Shown in pieces: positions 23,411 through 33,900 of a stretch of 64,000 nucleotides of DNA (positions within the stretch are counted from its first letter, which is position 1; every line of letters begins with the position of its first letter). The stretch lies in contig JAKZHN010000055.1 in the NCBI GenBank assembly GCA_037179335.1, positions 101,177-165,176 on the forward strand, given 5' to 3'. A program made the position numbers and the translations under genes. Under the pieces are notes generated by a model. It saw only the letters and a program-made list of their open reading frames with translations. It did not search any database and had not been told where the DNA came from. Source of the DNA: Cyclaneusma minus. Its lineage: Eukaryota; Ascomycota; Leotiomycetes; Marthamycetales; Marthamycetaceae.

Positions 23411-24033
23411 AGTTTTTCTTTTATTTTACCGTTAAAAATTTAGGGAAAATTAAGAAAAGTTTAAATATATAAATTATTAAAAATAAATTGGCTAAAATTT
23501 TATAAATTAATTAAAAGCAATATATTAATAATTTTTATATCAAATTCGGATTTTTGCAAAATAAAAAAATCCTTATATTATTTTAATAGCCAGTAAAAAT
23601 AAAGCAATTAAATTAGCTTAAAATATTAAAAAATAAATGGAATTTTTTTTTTAAAAAAAGCTAGGCAAAATTATATATGCTATAAGTTTTATTTAATTTA
23701 ACTTTTATTTTGCAGCTGGCAAATTAATATAATTTATAGCAAATTTTTATAAATAATATAATATTGGTATAATATAATTATTTTGCTATTTAAAATTTAT
23801 AATTAGCTAAAAAATTAAATATAGGCTAAGCAAATTAAAAAATTTGCAAATTTATAATAATGCGTTTTATAGGCTATTATTAAACCGAAAAAATATTAGC
23901 AAATTAATGGCTATATTGCTTAATAATTTTGTTTTATAATTTAATTATAAATAAAAAAATATTATTATATTTATATACAAAGCTAAATATATAGCAATTG
24001 CCGCAAATATTAAATAAAATTAATAAATAGCTT

Positions 24034-24086
24034 AAAAATTAAAAAATTAAAAAATTAAAAAATTAAAAAATTAAAAAATTAAAAAA
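24034..24086 (+). repeat. Short tandem repeat, unit ATTAAAAA
   Basis: About six to seven copies of an 8-bp AT-only unit near the 3' end of the Copia internal region, shortly before the right LTR. It probably arose by slippage in an A-rich tract. Confidence 0.8.
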
Positions 24087-24542
24087 CTGGTAAAAAAAAT
24101 TTATATTATATAAATATAAAAAAAATAATTAGGGTGCTATTGCTTTTATTAAAAAAATTTAATTCTATAAAAAATTTAAATATATTAATATAGCATATTA
24201 TTTTATTTAAAAGCTTAAAAATAATTGAAAATAATAAATTATTTATATTTAAATGCAAAATATAATAGCGGATAATTTTATAAAGGCTTTAAACCGAATT
24301 TAATTTGCTAAATTTAAAAAGCTTTTAAAATTAAATATAATTTTGGAAAAAAAATATAAATATTAAATATAAAAAAAAAGCTTAAGCGGTATTATTTTTT
24401 TAATTTTTTTTTAATTTAAATAAAGTAAAATTTTAAACCATTATAAAATTTTATACCAAAATAAAATTTTATTATAAAATTTTATATTAAAAAAAAGTTT
24501 GGCTTTAAAAAAAATACAAATAGCCGCCGGGCTTAAAAAAAA

Positions 24543-24755
24543 TATTAAAATATTTTCGAGGCGGTCCGAAAGGCCGAATTAAAATAATTTGGGCCCGGAG
24601 CTTTATAAAGCTCCGGGTATGGAATTTATTTACGCTTTTAATATATACGCTAAATAAAAAAGCCATTTATATATTATATAATTGTAAAATAGCTTTCTTC
24701 TTTTTTTTAATTATTCAATATATTTAAGGGGACCAATCCGCGTTGGTTTCTAATA
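24543..24755 (+). repeat. 3' LTR of the Copia element
   Basis: 213 bp, more heavily mutated in its first half than the 5' LTR but better preserved at its end (GACCAATCCGCGTTGG). It is followed directly by the TTATT target duplication. Confidence 0.88.
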
Positions 24756-24760
24756 TTATT

Positions 24761-25045
24761 TATAAATTTTATATTATAAAAGCTGCTTTTAAAATTGCCG
24801 GCTTAAAATTGCTTAAATACCCTGCAAAATTATCTAATTTAAATGCAATTAAAATATTTTAATTTATATTTAAATTGCTAATTTATATAAAATTTTATAC
24901 CGCTAATTAAATTAAAAATAATTTAATTGCTGCGTTTAATTATATTTGGAATAAATTAAATTAGAATTTAATTAATAATTGCATTAAAAATATGCTTTAA
25001 AAATATTTAAATATAATTATAATTAATAGCAATTATATTCGATGA
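24761..25045 (+). pseudogene. Tc1/mariner transposase C-terminal remnant
   Basis: One continuous reading frame, broken only by stops explicable as C-to-T or G-to-A changes, reads KAAFKIAGLKLLKYPAKLSN then LNAIKIF. It continues with LIAAFNYIWNKLN and NLINNCIKNML to NSNYIR. This matches the DDE-endonuclease end of Tc1/mariner transposases, where the motif is (Y/W)PAxSPDLNPIE; Asp and Glu codons have become Asn and Lys codons. The preceding part of the domain ends just left of the Copia insertion at 18663 (INNSFI). Inactive. Confidence 0.75.
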
Positions 25046-26018
25046 TAAATTAGCTTAAGCGTGGCTAAATTTCCTATATATTTTTTTATTTTTTTTATTT
25101 TTTAATTTAGATTTGCTTTCGAGTCTAGCCTAAATAAATTAGCTTTCCGCATTGCCTAGCCAATTCGAGTTTATATTGCCCCGCCTTTGTAAGCTGAAAT
25201 TTTAATTTACTATAGCAACACCCATAAAATCCACTTAAAAGCGACCGGGGGGCAGCCTTCGAATGGCCATACTCTGTACAAGCGGTTTTCAGCCGCCCAG
25301 CTTGAGCATATCAAAGTCAATAATCTCTAGGATCGGTTGATCCCACGTGCTATCTCTCGATCAAACACAGAGTTGATCGGGGTCAGTCAGCCCGGCACAA
25401 TGCTATCGCCGCTCATTTGGGGGCTATCGTCCATGCTGCTCCATGTACTTCTGAAGAATAGTACCCTGGACCCCTGAGATGGGCCGCGGAAAAGGATTGC
25501 GTTACTGCACACCACCTTGTCAAATCCTTTCGCGTGGCGGCGTTTTCGGGAGGATTACAGAACCAAGGATGTCCCTCCATCCGCAATCACAGGTACAAGA
25601 TAGGGTGTCTTCTGGAGTGGCTTGATGTTATGTAGCTTGTTCATCCGACGCCGTTGCTCAGCGCGGTCAGCCTTATGGACAACCAGGTCTTATCGGAGAC
25701 TGAAAAGAGGTTCCTGCGTCCAGTGTTGGTACGGAGTTAGGCAGGGATACTCACGAGTTATGATGCGGAGAACTTCTGGGTCGACCTGTTTGTTTCTTGT
25801 TTCCATGTCATCATTAATGGGGAAGGGTCCGCGGACTCCAGATGACCTTGTGCGGCCAGACGCTGAGAAGTAATCATCCGGCAAGTGACAAGTGGTCCGG
25901 ATTTTCGACTCAGTTCGTGTGATATTTCTTCCAACTCACCTATCAATTCCAACAAACTTCACAAAACCATATCGGTCACCAACACTTAGATTTTGACACA
26001 TGTCATGACACTGCCAAA

Positions 26019-26113
26019 CCTCGGCCTCCACACCCTGACGCCACACCTCATGCCAAGTTCTCAAAGCGCCCAAAGCCCCAAAACCAAGTTTTTAAAACCG
26101 AGCTTATTTCCAC
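26019..26113 (-). repeat. Dispersed repeat, copy B
   Basis: On the minus strand it begins GTGGAAATAAGCTCGG, contains GGGGCTTTGGGCGCTTT and ends GTGGCGTCAGGG plus a purine-rich tail. It matches 3238-3366 apart from small gaps and about 34 bases absent here. It lies about 0.65 kb upstream of the gene at 26765. Confidence 0.65.
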
Positions 26114-26388
26114 ATCCGCGCAGCCTAGCAAACAAGCTTATTTTTGCTGCAGGGAAGATCCCCTGGGGAGACGCGGCAGGCCTGCAGGCATCATGTTGCG
26201 CTAGATGATCCTGGGTGAGCCGCGTCAGCGTCTTTGCGATTGGAGAGTCTGGGGCTGGCAGCTAAATGGGAAGGTGAGTGAAGGCCAGTGAAGAGGAAGC
26301 TAAGCCTGTTTGAACTACAAGTGTAATCGAAAGGCACTTCAGCTATAATGTGAAGTTTCTGGCACTTATGGCAGAATTATCCGAAGTC

Positions 26389-26520
26389 GAAGCTAAACTG
26401 AAGCTTCTGACTTGAAGCTGCCTGCCAAGTTGAAGTTGTCCGGTTGAAGCTGCGCTTGAATGTGAAGAAGCTGCGCCCGAATTTGAAGTTGCGTTTAAAT
26501 GTGAAGCTGTACTTATCGAT
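26389..26520. repeat. Degenerate TTGAAGCTGC-type repeat tract
   Basis: GAAGCT or GAAGTT recurs about ten times with irregular 9-20-base spacing, often within TTGAAGCTGC or TGTGAAGCTG. It looks like a decayed microsatellite or minisatellite in the promoter region of the gene at 26765. Confidence 0.6.
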
Positions 26521-26764
26521 GCGCTGAAGGAGAAGAGCACGTTGCAGGGTGTGGCAATAGATGCGCCATGTGTGGTTGTGGTTGTTGATCATCAACGCTG
26601 ATCATGTTGCCGATGGACAGCTCGGGTCCGGAACGGAACAACCGCGGTTCCGGCAGTGTATTTCCATGTCTGAGACACTGTGAGGAGGGCGCCATGTCAG
26701 ACTCCTTCACCTCGACCCAACATAAAAATCTACACGCCTGCACAGAACATCTAGGCGCCGAATC

Positions 26765-27820
26765 ATGACAAGCCCTCCATCTGAGCCCTCGGGAATCAAA
26801 CCTCCAGCCGACGCCTTCGGTGATGACTCAAGCAGCTACTGGCCACCAGGATGGAACTTCGACCGCTACACGAAAGCCACTGGTCTGGAGCTACACATGC
26901 TGCCTGACGACCAATTCCCGAAGCTGCAAGCCGGCCTGCGAGACGTCCTCGGCGAGGAAGGCGTGAGCCGCTTGGACGACCATCTGCACAAGCTGGCGCG
27001 TCAAAGACAAGGCATCCAACTTCCTTACCCAGACTGGCTCAAGTACCTGCAAAAGTTCCACGCCGACGAAACTTGGGGCTTCGTCGCTATCCAGACGGCG
27101 TGTTTCGATGATCAGCAGCGATGGGCCGACTTCAAGGCCAAGCTCGACGAGATAGTCTGGGCATCATCGCGACCTGTCGCAGACGCTACAGAAACCCGAC
27201 AAGATCTTTTGCAGGCCAAAGCCAAGTTTGAAATTCGGTGGGTTGAAGATGCCGCCATGGCCCTGGACGGGAGCGGCCAGGGGAACGGTCCCAGCCTCGA
27301 GGCGCTCAGAAAGCGTTTCCAGCAGGCCACTACTGAAGAGCATCCTCTTCCTGGCGCCATCTCCAAGCAAGTCTTCCTCGTCATATCAGAGGACTCCATC
27401 AACTCAGTCATGGATGCCTCAGTGTCAACCATCGCGCGCTTCCACGACCCTGATACCGCCCAGTCCACCAAGTCCAAGCGGCGAGGATCCAACGGCATCA
27501 TCGACCCCCCTTACGTCCTCGCCGTCGCTGCAGATGAGCCGCGGGAACTGGACGAGGATGAGGACGGACATGGGTGGTTCAAGCCTATATTCAAAGTGGC
27601 ACTGGAGCTGTTGGCTACTGACTTCTGGCACGAGCTTGATTTTCAGACGAATAGGAACGGGGAGCCCTTGATGAAGCTCACCAGGTTTACCAAAGGCGTG
27701 GATTCTCGAGGCGGAGCTCTCGACGAACATGAGGGAGGTGGCAACGCTGAAGATCAAGATGTATGGTGGGGGACCTTGGTACCTCGTTCACAAAGGGCAA
27801 AGAGAAGGCGAGTGGTCTAA
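26765..27820 (+). CDS. Conserved-looking fungal hypothetical protein
   Basis: Single exon, 351 residues, ATG followed by TSPPSEPSGIKPP. No catalytic family is recognised. Features seen: a Trp/Tyr-rich start (SSYWPPGWNFDRYT), then LPYPDWLKYLQKFHADETWG leading into FVAIQTACFDDQQRWADFK. That resembles a class of fungal uncharacterised proteins in which an aspartate-rich 'Y/F-DD-xxW' segment follows a Trp-Gly-Phe strand. A second region with FEIRWVEDAAMAL and AISKQVFLVISED comes next, followed by an acidic stretch (ELDEDEDGHGW) and a basic C-terminus RAKRRRVV that could be a nuclear localisation signal. Codon use is typical of the neighbouring genes, and the frame is long and uninterrupted, so it is probably real. 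It is the first gene after the transposon block. Confidence 0.75.
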   Translation: MTSPPSEPSGIKPPADAFGDDSSSYWPPGWNFDRYTKATGLELHMLPDDQFPKLQAGLRDVLGEEGVSRLDDHLHKLARQRQGIQLPYPDWLKYLQKFHADETWGFVAIQTACFDDQQRWADFKAKLDEIVWASSRPVADATETRQDLLQAKAKFEIRWVEDAAMALDGSGQGNGPSLEALRKRFQQATTEEHPLPGAISKQVFLVISEDSINSVMDASVSTIARFHDPDTAQSTKSKRRGSNGIIDPPYVLAVAADEPRELDEDEDGHGWFKPIFKVALELLATDFWHELDFQTNRNGEPLMKLTRFTKGVDSRGGALDEHEGGGNAEDQDVWWGTLVPRSQRAKRRRVV

Positions 27821-27896
27821 GGCACTGCTTACGTAGGTCCCTTGGGCAAATACAAATCACTGGAGCGTAAGTCATTCTTATTCCTGGATAATTGTG

Positions 27897-29817
27897 CTAC
27901 CAAGCAACCTTGGAGCCCTGGCTATGTACAGATCCTACAGCATGGAGAAGCTTTTCCGATTTCAGTCCCGGCCAGCCCACTGGCACACCTTTGCCACAAA
28001 CAGTTGAGGTTTGTACAGGACTCGATCCGGTTACAACTTCGCGGCGTGCCCCACCGGCTGTAGCTGACGAGGACACTGCTGCAGCTCCGTTTACACAATA
28101 AGCTTCACCGAGCAACAGATTTGAGCAATCATCCAGGATTTCCTAAATGGACCTGGTTAGTAACGATCACTTGCGGACCAAAAACACAAGCTCGGACTTA
28201 CAGTGTTCCACGACTGGAACTGAGCAAATGTAATGGAAAACTTGTCTTCAATCAGGGCACAATAGTCGCCGGATGCCACCACGTAATACCTGGAGACAAA
28301 GCCGTCAATCAGTCAGACCCTGGAGCTTTCTTTCTTGAATCTGGGACGTGTCGAGCCATTACTCACTCGTAACAATTGCTCGTGGTTCCGCTGGGCACAG
28401 TCGTTGGTGCCGTGACAATAGTTGCGGTGGCATTCCAGTTCTGGGTAGGCAACACGCAGTAGTAGAAGCCGGCCAGGAGATTATCACAGGCGGTATTGAT
28501 GGAAGGGTTGATTGCTTCAAATAGGTCCAAGGCGATGCTCATGTTGAGTGCCACAAGTTGGCAATAGTCCCCCTGCAAGGAAAAGACATGTCGTGAGTGC
28601 TGATACACCAAAGAGGTTTCTAACTTACTGATTCAACCTGATAATACTTTCCACAATCCTGTGTCGTCCCACTCGCCACGGGTGCAGGCCTAGCCACCGT
28701 GGATGTGGCATACTGCGCGGTCTGCGTGACAGTGGCCCCGGCGATGGTGCTGAAGTTGCCATAACCCCCCGGCGGCCCCACGCAGATATTCTGCCCTGAA
28801 ATCAGATTGGTGCAGTAGGCGTCGAGTGTGGGGTTCCAAGACACAAGCTGCTGGAACGAGGCTCCCGTGGCATTCGCAATGGCCACACAGCTATCTCCAG
28901 CCTCGACGACATAGGACGTGCACGGCTGCGGGAGGCACAGCGCCTGGCCGACAAAGAGTTCCGTACAGTCGAGCCGAAGGCTGTTCAAGGCGATCAGGCC
29001 CCCGGTGGACACTGATTTCGCCGCGGCGATGGCCCCGCAGCTGTCTCCCGACACGACGGTGTAGGTCAGCCCGCTCACACACGCGGCCGTGGCGTAGCCG
29101 GCGGGGGCGTAGTTGGAGTTGGTGACATTGGTGACCAGTGTCTGCGTGGCTGTCGGATAGACGGTGCTCAGCGAGCAGCTGGCCTGGATTGCGGCCCAAG
29201 CCGCGGCCGAGTCCGCGTCGTAGTTGGAGTAGGGCGTGGACTGCTGGTGGGCGAACATGCTGACGACGCACTCTGAGCACAAGTGTGCCGTGCTGTAGCC
29301 GCCGAGAAGGGCCGTCGCGTCAGAGGCGTCGCCGAGGGTCTCGTTGAAGAAGTCGGAACAGTACTGGCCCGAGGCCGAGTCTTTCATGCAGGCCATGGTG
29401 AAGACTGATGTGGCCGCGTCGACCCAGTAGGTGGAGGGAAAGCCGGTCATGGGCTGGACGTCGGTCCCGCAGGCTGAGACGACGGAAGCGCGATATGATG
29501 CCAGCTGAGTGGGACATGTTGCGTTGCAGAAAACATCCATGATAGCATCGTCACCTATGGTATAGTAGGCGTTGGAGCCTAGCATTGTCAAGATTTGGGC
29601 AGGACAGTCCAGCAATGGTGCGGTGAGGGCCGTGTTGCAGTCATTCGACAAGGCGCTGAAGAAGCTCTCAGACTGGTTGGTCATGAAGAAGAACTGGTGG
29701 CATATTTTGAATTAGCATCTCCTTATGACTTGGGAAAGTGGTGTTACTTACGCTGGACTGCTGGGCCATGGCCAACGGCCAGACCAAAGCCCAAAGAATG
29801 AGAGCACAGGATAGCAT
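27897..29817 (-). CDS. Secreted protein with four LysM domains
   Basis: Five exons read by splice signals and phase: 29817-29752, 29693-28629, 28572-28367, 28289-28202 and 28142-27897, about 556 residues. Exon 1 encodes a signal peptide (MLSCALILWALVWPLAMAQQ). A cysteine-rich N-terminal region (residues about 30-220) precedes four LysM domains at about 232-277 (YTVVSGDSCGAIAAAK), 282-327 (YVVEAGDSCVAIANATG), 372-420 (YQVESGDYCQLVALN) and 445-490 (YVVASGDYCALIEDKF). Each has the fungal conserved cysteines and the N-P/N-x-LxxG-xxxC ending. LysM domains bind chitin or chitin-like glycans. The gene is divergent from a GH18 chitinase 1.1 kb away, the arrangement known for subgroup C chitinases. 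The last about 50 residues after LysM 4 are low-complexity, and the exact 3' end is less certain. Confidence 0.85.
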
Positions 29818-30945
29818 TGTGAAAGGACAATATGGGACTTGCAGGTTGGCACAGATCTTGAATACCGGATGTCACGATATATAATAGAAAAGCGCACACA
29901 TCGAGTTCGAAAAGGGGGCGGCATGGTAGCAGACCATATGCCCAGGTGCAAGCGGTTCCAAAAAGACAGTATCTATTGCCGCTCCAACAGCTTTTGTCAA
30001 AGGGCGTGCTACATCGACTGCGGCCCTTTGCCAATCCACGATCCGCTAACCGGGATAGGCTTAGCGCTTCAGTTTCAGCTCCAGCTCCAGCTCCAGCATG
30101 CCCGGCGAGAGCGTGAATTGCGCTCTAGCAGCATCAGCATCAACTCCAGCATGAGCGCCACCAATTGCGCCCTTCCTTGTCTGCCCTTGCCCTAGTTGTT
30201 TACACAGCTAACTTCAATTTATCCGCCCCAAGACATCCACTTAGATTTTGGACAAACAGCTGACATTCCGATTGGGGAAGGTAGTAATTGAGGATATTAA
30301 AACCGCCTGTCCTCCGCGCCCTTCGGAAGACATAAAAAGGGATACGGCAAATGACCGATCTAGCCCCCAATTGTTTAAAATGACTGATCTAGCCCCCTTT
30401 TCCAAACCACCCATTTCTATTAATTAAGGGATTCACGAGGGCTGGGTAGTGATAGGTCAGTCACCACCCACATTTTCATTCCTTCGCTGACCGACAATCC
30501 TGAGTGTCCAGCATAGGACGCCATTATCACAATGTTCCAAGGAATAACAAACCGTCAGAACGCCGCCCCAAGTCAAATGGGGATACCGCCTTGATCAAAG
30601 GGCGTGTGAGGATCCGGATCTAATTTACTTGAGCAATCCCAATCACTTGGAACCTTCCCAATTTAGAGTGAATGGTTCCAGGCTATCGGATATACGTAAG
30701 TGCACAAGGCTTTTGATTTTCCTACTCACTCCAGCGGCCTGTCCTCAGCTGGTGGACATGGATGCGGCGTATGCAAATGTTGAGAGCACAATCTCGAGCT
30801 GAGCGGTTCACCTGGAGGGACACCCAAGCTTTGGATATGAAGCAGGCAGCTCGCCCTTATATCTAGACACGAGGCGCACAATCATTTTCCTAACAACTCA
30901 TGTGTACCTTATCGAGTCTTAAGGTCTTTGAGTCTACTACCAGTT
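29818..30945. promoter_or_regulatory. Shared divergent promoter region of the LysM and chitinase genes
   Basis: 1128 bp between the two divergent start codons. It contains CAGCTC repeats (30077-30098), a direct duplication of GATCTAGCCCCC (about 30357 and 30385), and an imperfect 9-bp hairpin (30444-30452 with 30461-30469, GGGTAGTGA/TCACCACCC). No binding site can be assigned by eye. Shared control of the two genes is inference from the arrangement. Confidence 0.45.
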
Positions 30946-33900
30946 ATGCTGCTCTCCGGCATCTTGTCCTTAGCACTGCACCCGAGCTTCAAGGCTGCCA
31001 CTCTGCTCCTCGTTTTACTCCTGCCATATCTCGTCCATGCTGATGACCCTGTATCTGATCCATATGCGTGTTCTAGCACTTCTCCGTGTGCCATAGGGTG
31101 CTGTGGAACAAATAACGTATGGTCTCTCGCCTTTCTATCCATCATGAGAGTATAAGAATCTCCCAGACTGACAAAACGGTCCAATCACTCACAGGTTTGT
31201 GGTCTTGGTCCATCGTATTGCGGCGCCGGAAACTGCACCAGCACCTGCGATGCCAAAAGCGATTGTGACCCGGGCTGGGGGTCTGAATGGAGCTCGGCCG
31301 AGAAGTGCCCTCTGAACGTGTGCTGCTCCAAATTTGGCTTCTGCGGAACGACATCCGATTTCTGTGGCACCGACGACAAAGTGGATACGCCATCCTGCAC
31401 GGATGGGAGCAGCGCCAGCCAGAGGATCATCGGGTACTATGAGGGCTGGTCGACGACGAGGGCGTGCAAGGGCATCCAGCCCGAGAACCTGCTCATGGGC
31501 CTGTACACCCACCTCAACTATGCCTTTGCCTTTGTGGAGCCCGGCACCTTCGAGGTGGCCACCATGCAGGCGTCCGACACGGATTTCATGCCCCGGCTCA
31601 CAGCGTTGAAGAACTACAATCCGAGCCTCAAGGTATGGATCTCCATCGGCGGATGGTCCATGACGGATCCAGACCAGCCCACAGCCACGACTTTCTCGGA
31701 CCTTGCTGGGTCAGAGGATGCACAGCAAAAGTTCTTTTCATCTCTAGTTTCGTTCATGTCCACGTATGGGTTCGACGGCGTTGATATAGACTGGGAGTAC
31801 CCAGTGGCGCCCGAGAGGTCAGGAAAGGCCGCTGACTACGAGAACTACGTCTCGTTCCTCAAGAACCTCCGCGGCGCCCTGGCGTCCAACGGGCACAACT
31901 ACGGTCTGACTATTACGCTGCCCTCCTCCTACTGGTATTTGCAGAACTTCGACCTCGTCAAGCTGGAGCCTCTTGTCGACTGGTTCAATGTGATGACCTA
32001 CGACCTGCACGGGACGTGGGATAGCACTGATCCATATATTGGGGCCATCGTCCAGGCACACACGAATCTGACAGAAATCGACCAAACGATGGATCTGATG
32101 TGGAGGAACAGCATCGACCCCAGCAAAATAACCATGGGCATTGGCTTCTATGGCAGGAGTTTCACCCTTAGCGATCCGAGCTGCACAGGCGCGGGATGTC
32201 CCTTCAGCGCCGGCGGGGCGCCTGGCGAATGCTCTGCCAGCGCGGGCACATTGATGTACTCGGAGATCCAAGACATCATCGCCACGGGCGCCGCGACAGT
32301 CACCACCGACAAGGACGCCGCCGTGCAGATCGTCACCTGGGGCGGCAACCAGTGGGTCTCGTACGACGACGCCGACACGCTGAAGCAAAAGGTCGACTAC
32401 GCCAACGGCAAGTGCCTCGGCGGCATGATGGTGTGGGCGGCGTCGACGGACGACAACAAGGGCAGCGCGATCCAGGCCCTCGCCGGCGCCGCGGGCATCA
32501 CCTCGGACACAGTTCTGGCCCGCAGCGCCGTAGTTGCAAACCCGGGCCAGTGCGTCTGGGGCGAGTGCGGCGCGTCGTGCCCGGCGGGGCTCGTTCCCGT
32601 CGAGAAGTCCAAGAGCAACACCAGCCCGCTGGGCATCGAGAGCGGGTGCAACGATGGCACGCGGTCCTTTTGCTGTCCGGCTGATAACCCGCCCACGTGC
32701 TCCTGGAAGGGGAGTCCCAAGTTTTGTGGGCTGTTGTCGAAAAACCAGTGCTCCGATAGCGAGGTCGAGGTAGCGGCCTCCACGGATGGCTGTTGGACGG
32801 GCCATAAGTCGCTCTGCTGCAATAAAGTCGACGCCGATTCGACTCTGGCGAGCTGCAAGTGGGAGGGTGCGGCGCCCATCTGCTCGGCCAAGTCACTCAC
32901 TTCTGTGGCTTTGGGCTTTCTGGGGCCCAGTATTCTGTCTTCCGCCTTCACTTTCTCATCGTACGGCTGTCCGGGTAGTGACTACCCCAAAGAGGCCACA
33001 ACCTCCAAACAGGGCGAAGGCGGACAGCAGTCCTGTGCGTTCAACGGTGGCTTTAAGAGCTACTGTTGCAGCGACCCAGTCCCTTGGAAGAATTGTGAAT
33101 GGAAGACTGGCAATGTTAAGTGGCAAGAATGGGAGTCTGTGTTCTTCGGATACGTGGGCCAGGTCTTCTCGTCGTTCCAGACAGACTGCAAGACATCATG
33201 CGATGTCGGAAAAGTCACCGTTGCGACGGATGGGTTTGCTTGTCGGTCGGGGACATACAGCTTCTACTGTTGCGATTCTCCCAATACACCGACAGCACCC
33301 GACCTGCCAGTCATCAGTCTCTGTCCAAGTCCTTACCTGCCTGATGACTGGTCCTCCGAGCTGGAAGCGGAGTCGAACCTGGACAATGTGTACGAGGAGC
33401 TCACCGACTTTGACGAAACGTGCGACCTGCCTTCATACGACGTCAAGCGAAGCTTAGACTATCAAGACAAGTATGTTTTCGCCGCCCGCCCACACCTCCT
33501 CCCGCTGTTCGCGAGAAACGGTTCAACTGCGCTCGTCACAGCCGGGGACCCGGTAAGCCCGTTCTCGGTATCCGAGCTTGACGAGCGCAGCCTCAACACC
33601 GCCCCAGGCAACAGCAACCACCAGCTCTCACCCCGCGGCGCCCGCGGGGCTGCTATGTGGCTCTGCTCGCCTAGCAAGGTCAAGTCGTCGCTGTACGTGC
33701 AGCAGCACCCGGGGGCGTCGTCCATCTTCCTCACGACGAAGAAGGCCTTCACCGTGGCGCAGAAAGGCGTGTGCGCCGCACTGGGCGTGGCGGGGCTCAC
33801 GACCATGGCCAAGGACACGAACTGGGTGACGGAGCACGTGCTGGAAAAGCAGGAGTTCCGCGATGCGATCGAGTGGATGGGAAAGGGGCTCGCGCCCGAC

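Larger units (their letters stand above)
18664..24755 (+). mobile_element. Ty1/Copia-type LTR retrotransposon, RIP-mutated, inserted in the Tc1/mariner element
   Basis: Direct repeats at 18664-18863 and 24543-24755 are the LTRs. The element is flanked by a perfect 5-bp duplication TTATT (18659-18663 and 24756-24760). The left LTR begins TGTTGGAG and its right counterpart reads TATTAAAA, every difference being G-to-A. The ends read CTAATA on the right and TTAATA on the left, as expected from an original TG...CA. Reverse transcriptase remnants on the plus strand at 23.2-23.4 kb show the Copia order (LNKSLYxLK followed by the YxDD strand). Subtracting a nested MITE leaves about 5.55 kb, normal for a full-length Copia. 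No intact gene remains. Confidence 0.88.
16769..25269 (+). mobile_element. Tc1/mariner-type transposon, split by a retrotransposon
   Basis: Terminal inverted repeats of 28 bp match at 26 positions. They begin TGGCCAT, share AAGGCTGCCCCCCGGTCG, and are flanked on both sides by TA (16767-16768 and 25270-25271), the target duplication of Tc1/mariner elements. The outer 1.9 kb and 0.5 kb are element sequence; 18664-24755 is a later Copia insertion, leaving an original element of about 2.4 kb. A transposase remnant is readable on the plus strand to the right of the insertion. All coding sequence is mutated by C-to-T and G-to-A changes. Confidence 0.85.
25270..26764. other. Flank between transposon block and gene island
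   Basis: Normal-composition DNA, 1.5 kb. The open frames around 25.6-25.9 kb overlap on both strands and show no domain. It contains copy B of a dispersed repeat (26019-26113) and a degenerate GAAGCT-type repeat tract (26389-26520) in the upstream region of the next gene. Confidence 0.5.

Noticed and set aside
13421..25269. AT-rich block as a centromere
   Set aside because: The block resolves into bounded transposons with terminal repeats and target duplications, and is only 12 kb. Nothing points to centromere function.
16768..25270. ATGGCCAT at both borders as an 8-bp hAT-type target duplication for the outer element
   Set aside because: ATGGCCAT is palindromic and fits equally as part of the inverted repeats. 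With TA as duplication the TIRs extend to 28 bp, and the inner protein is of Tc1/mariner type.
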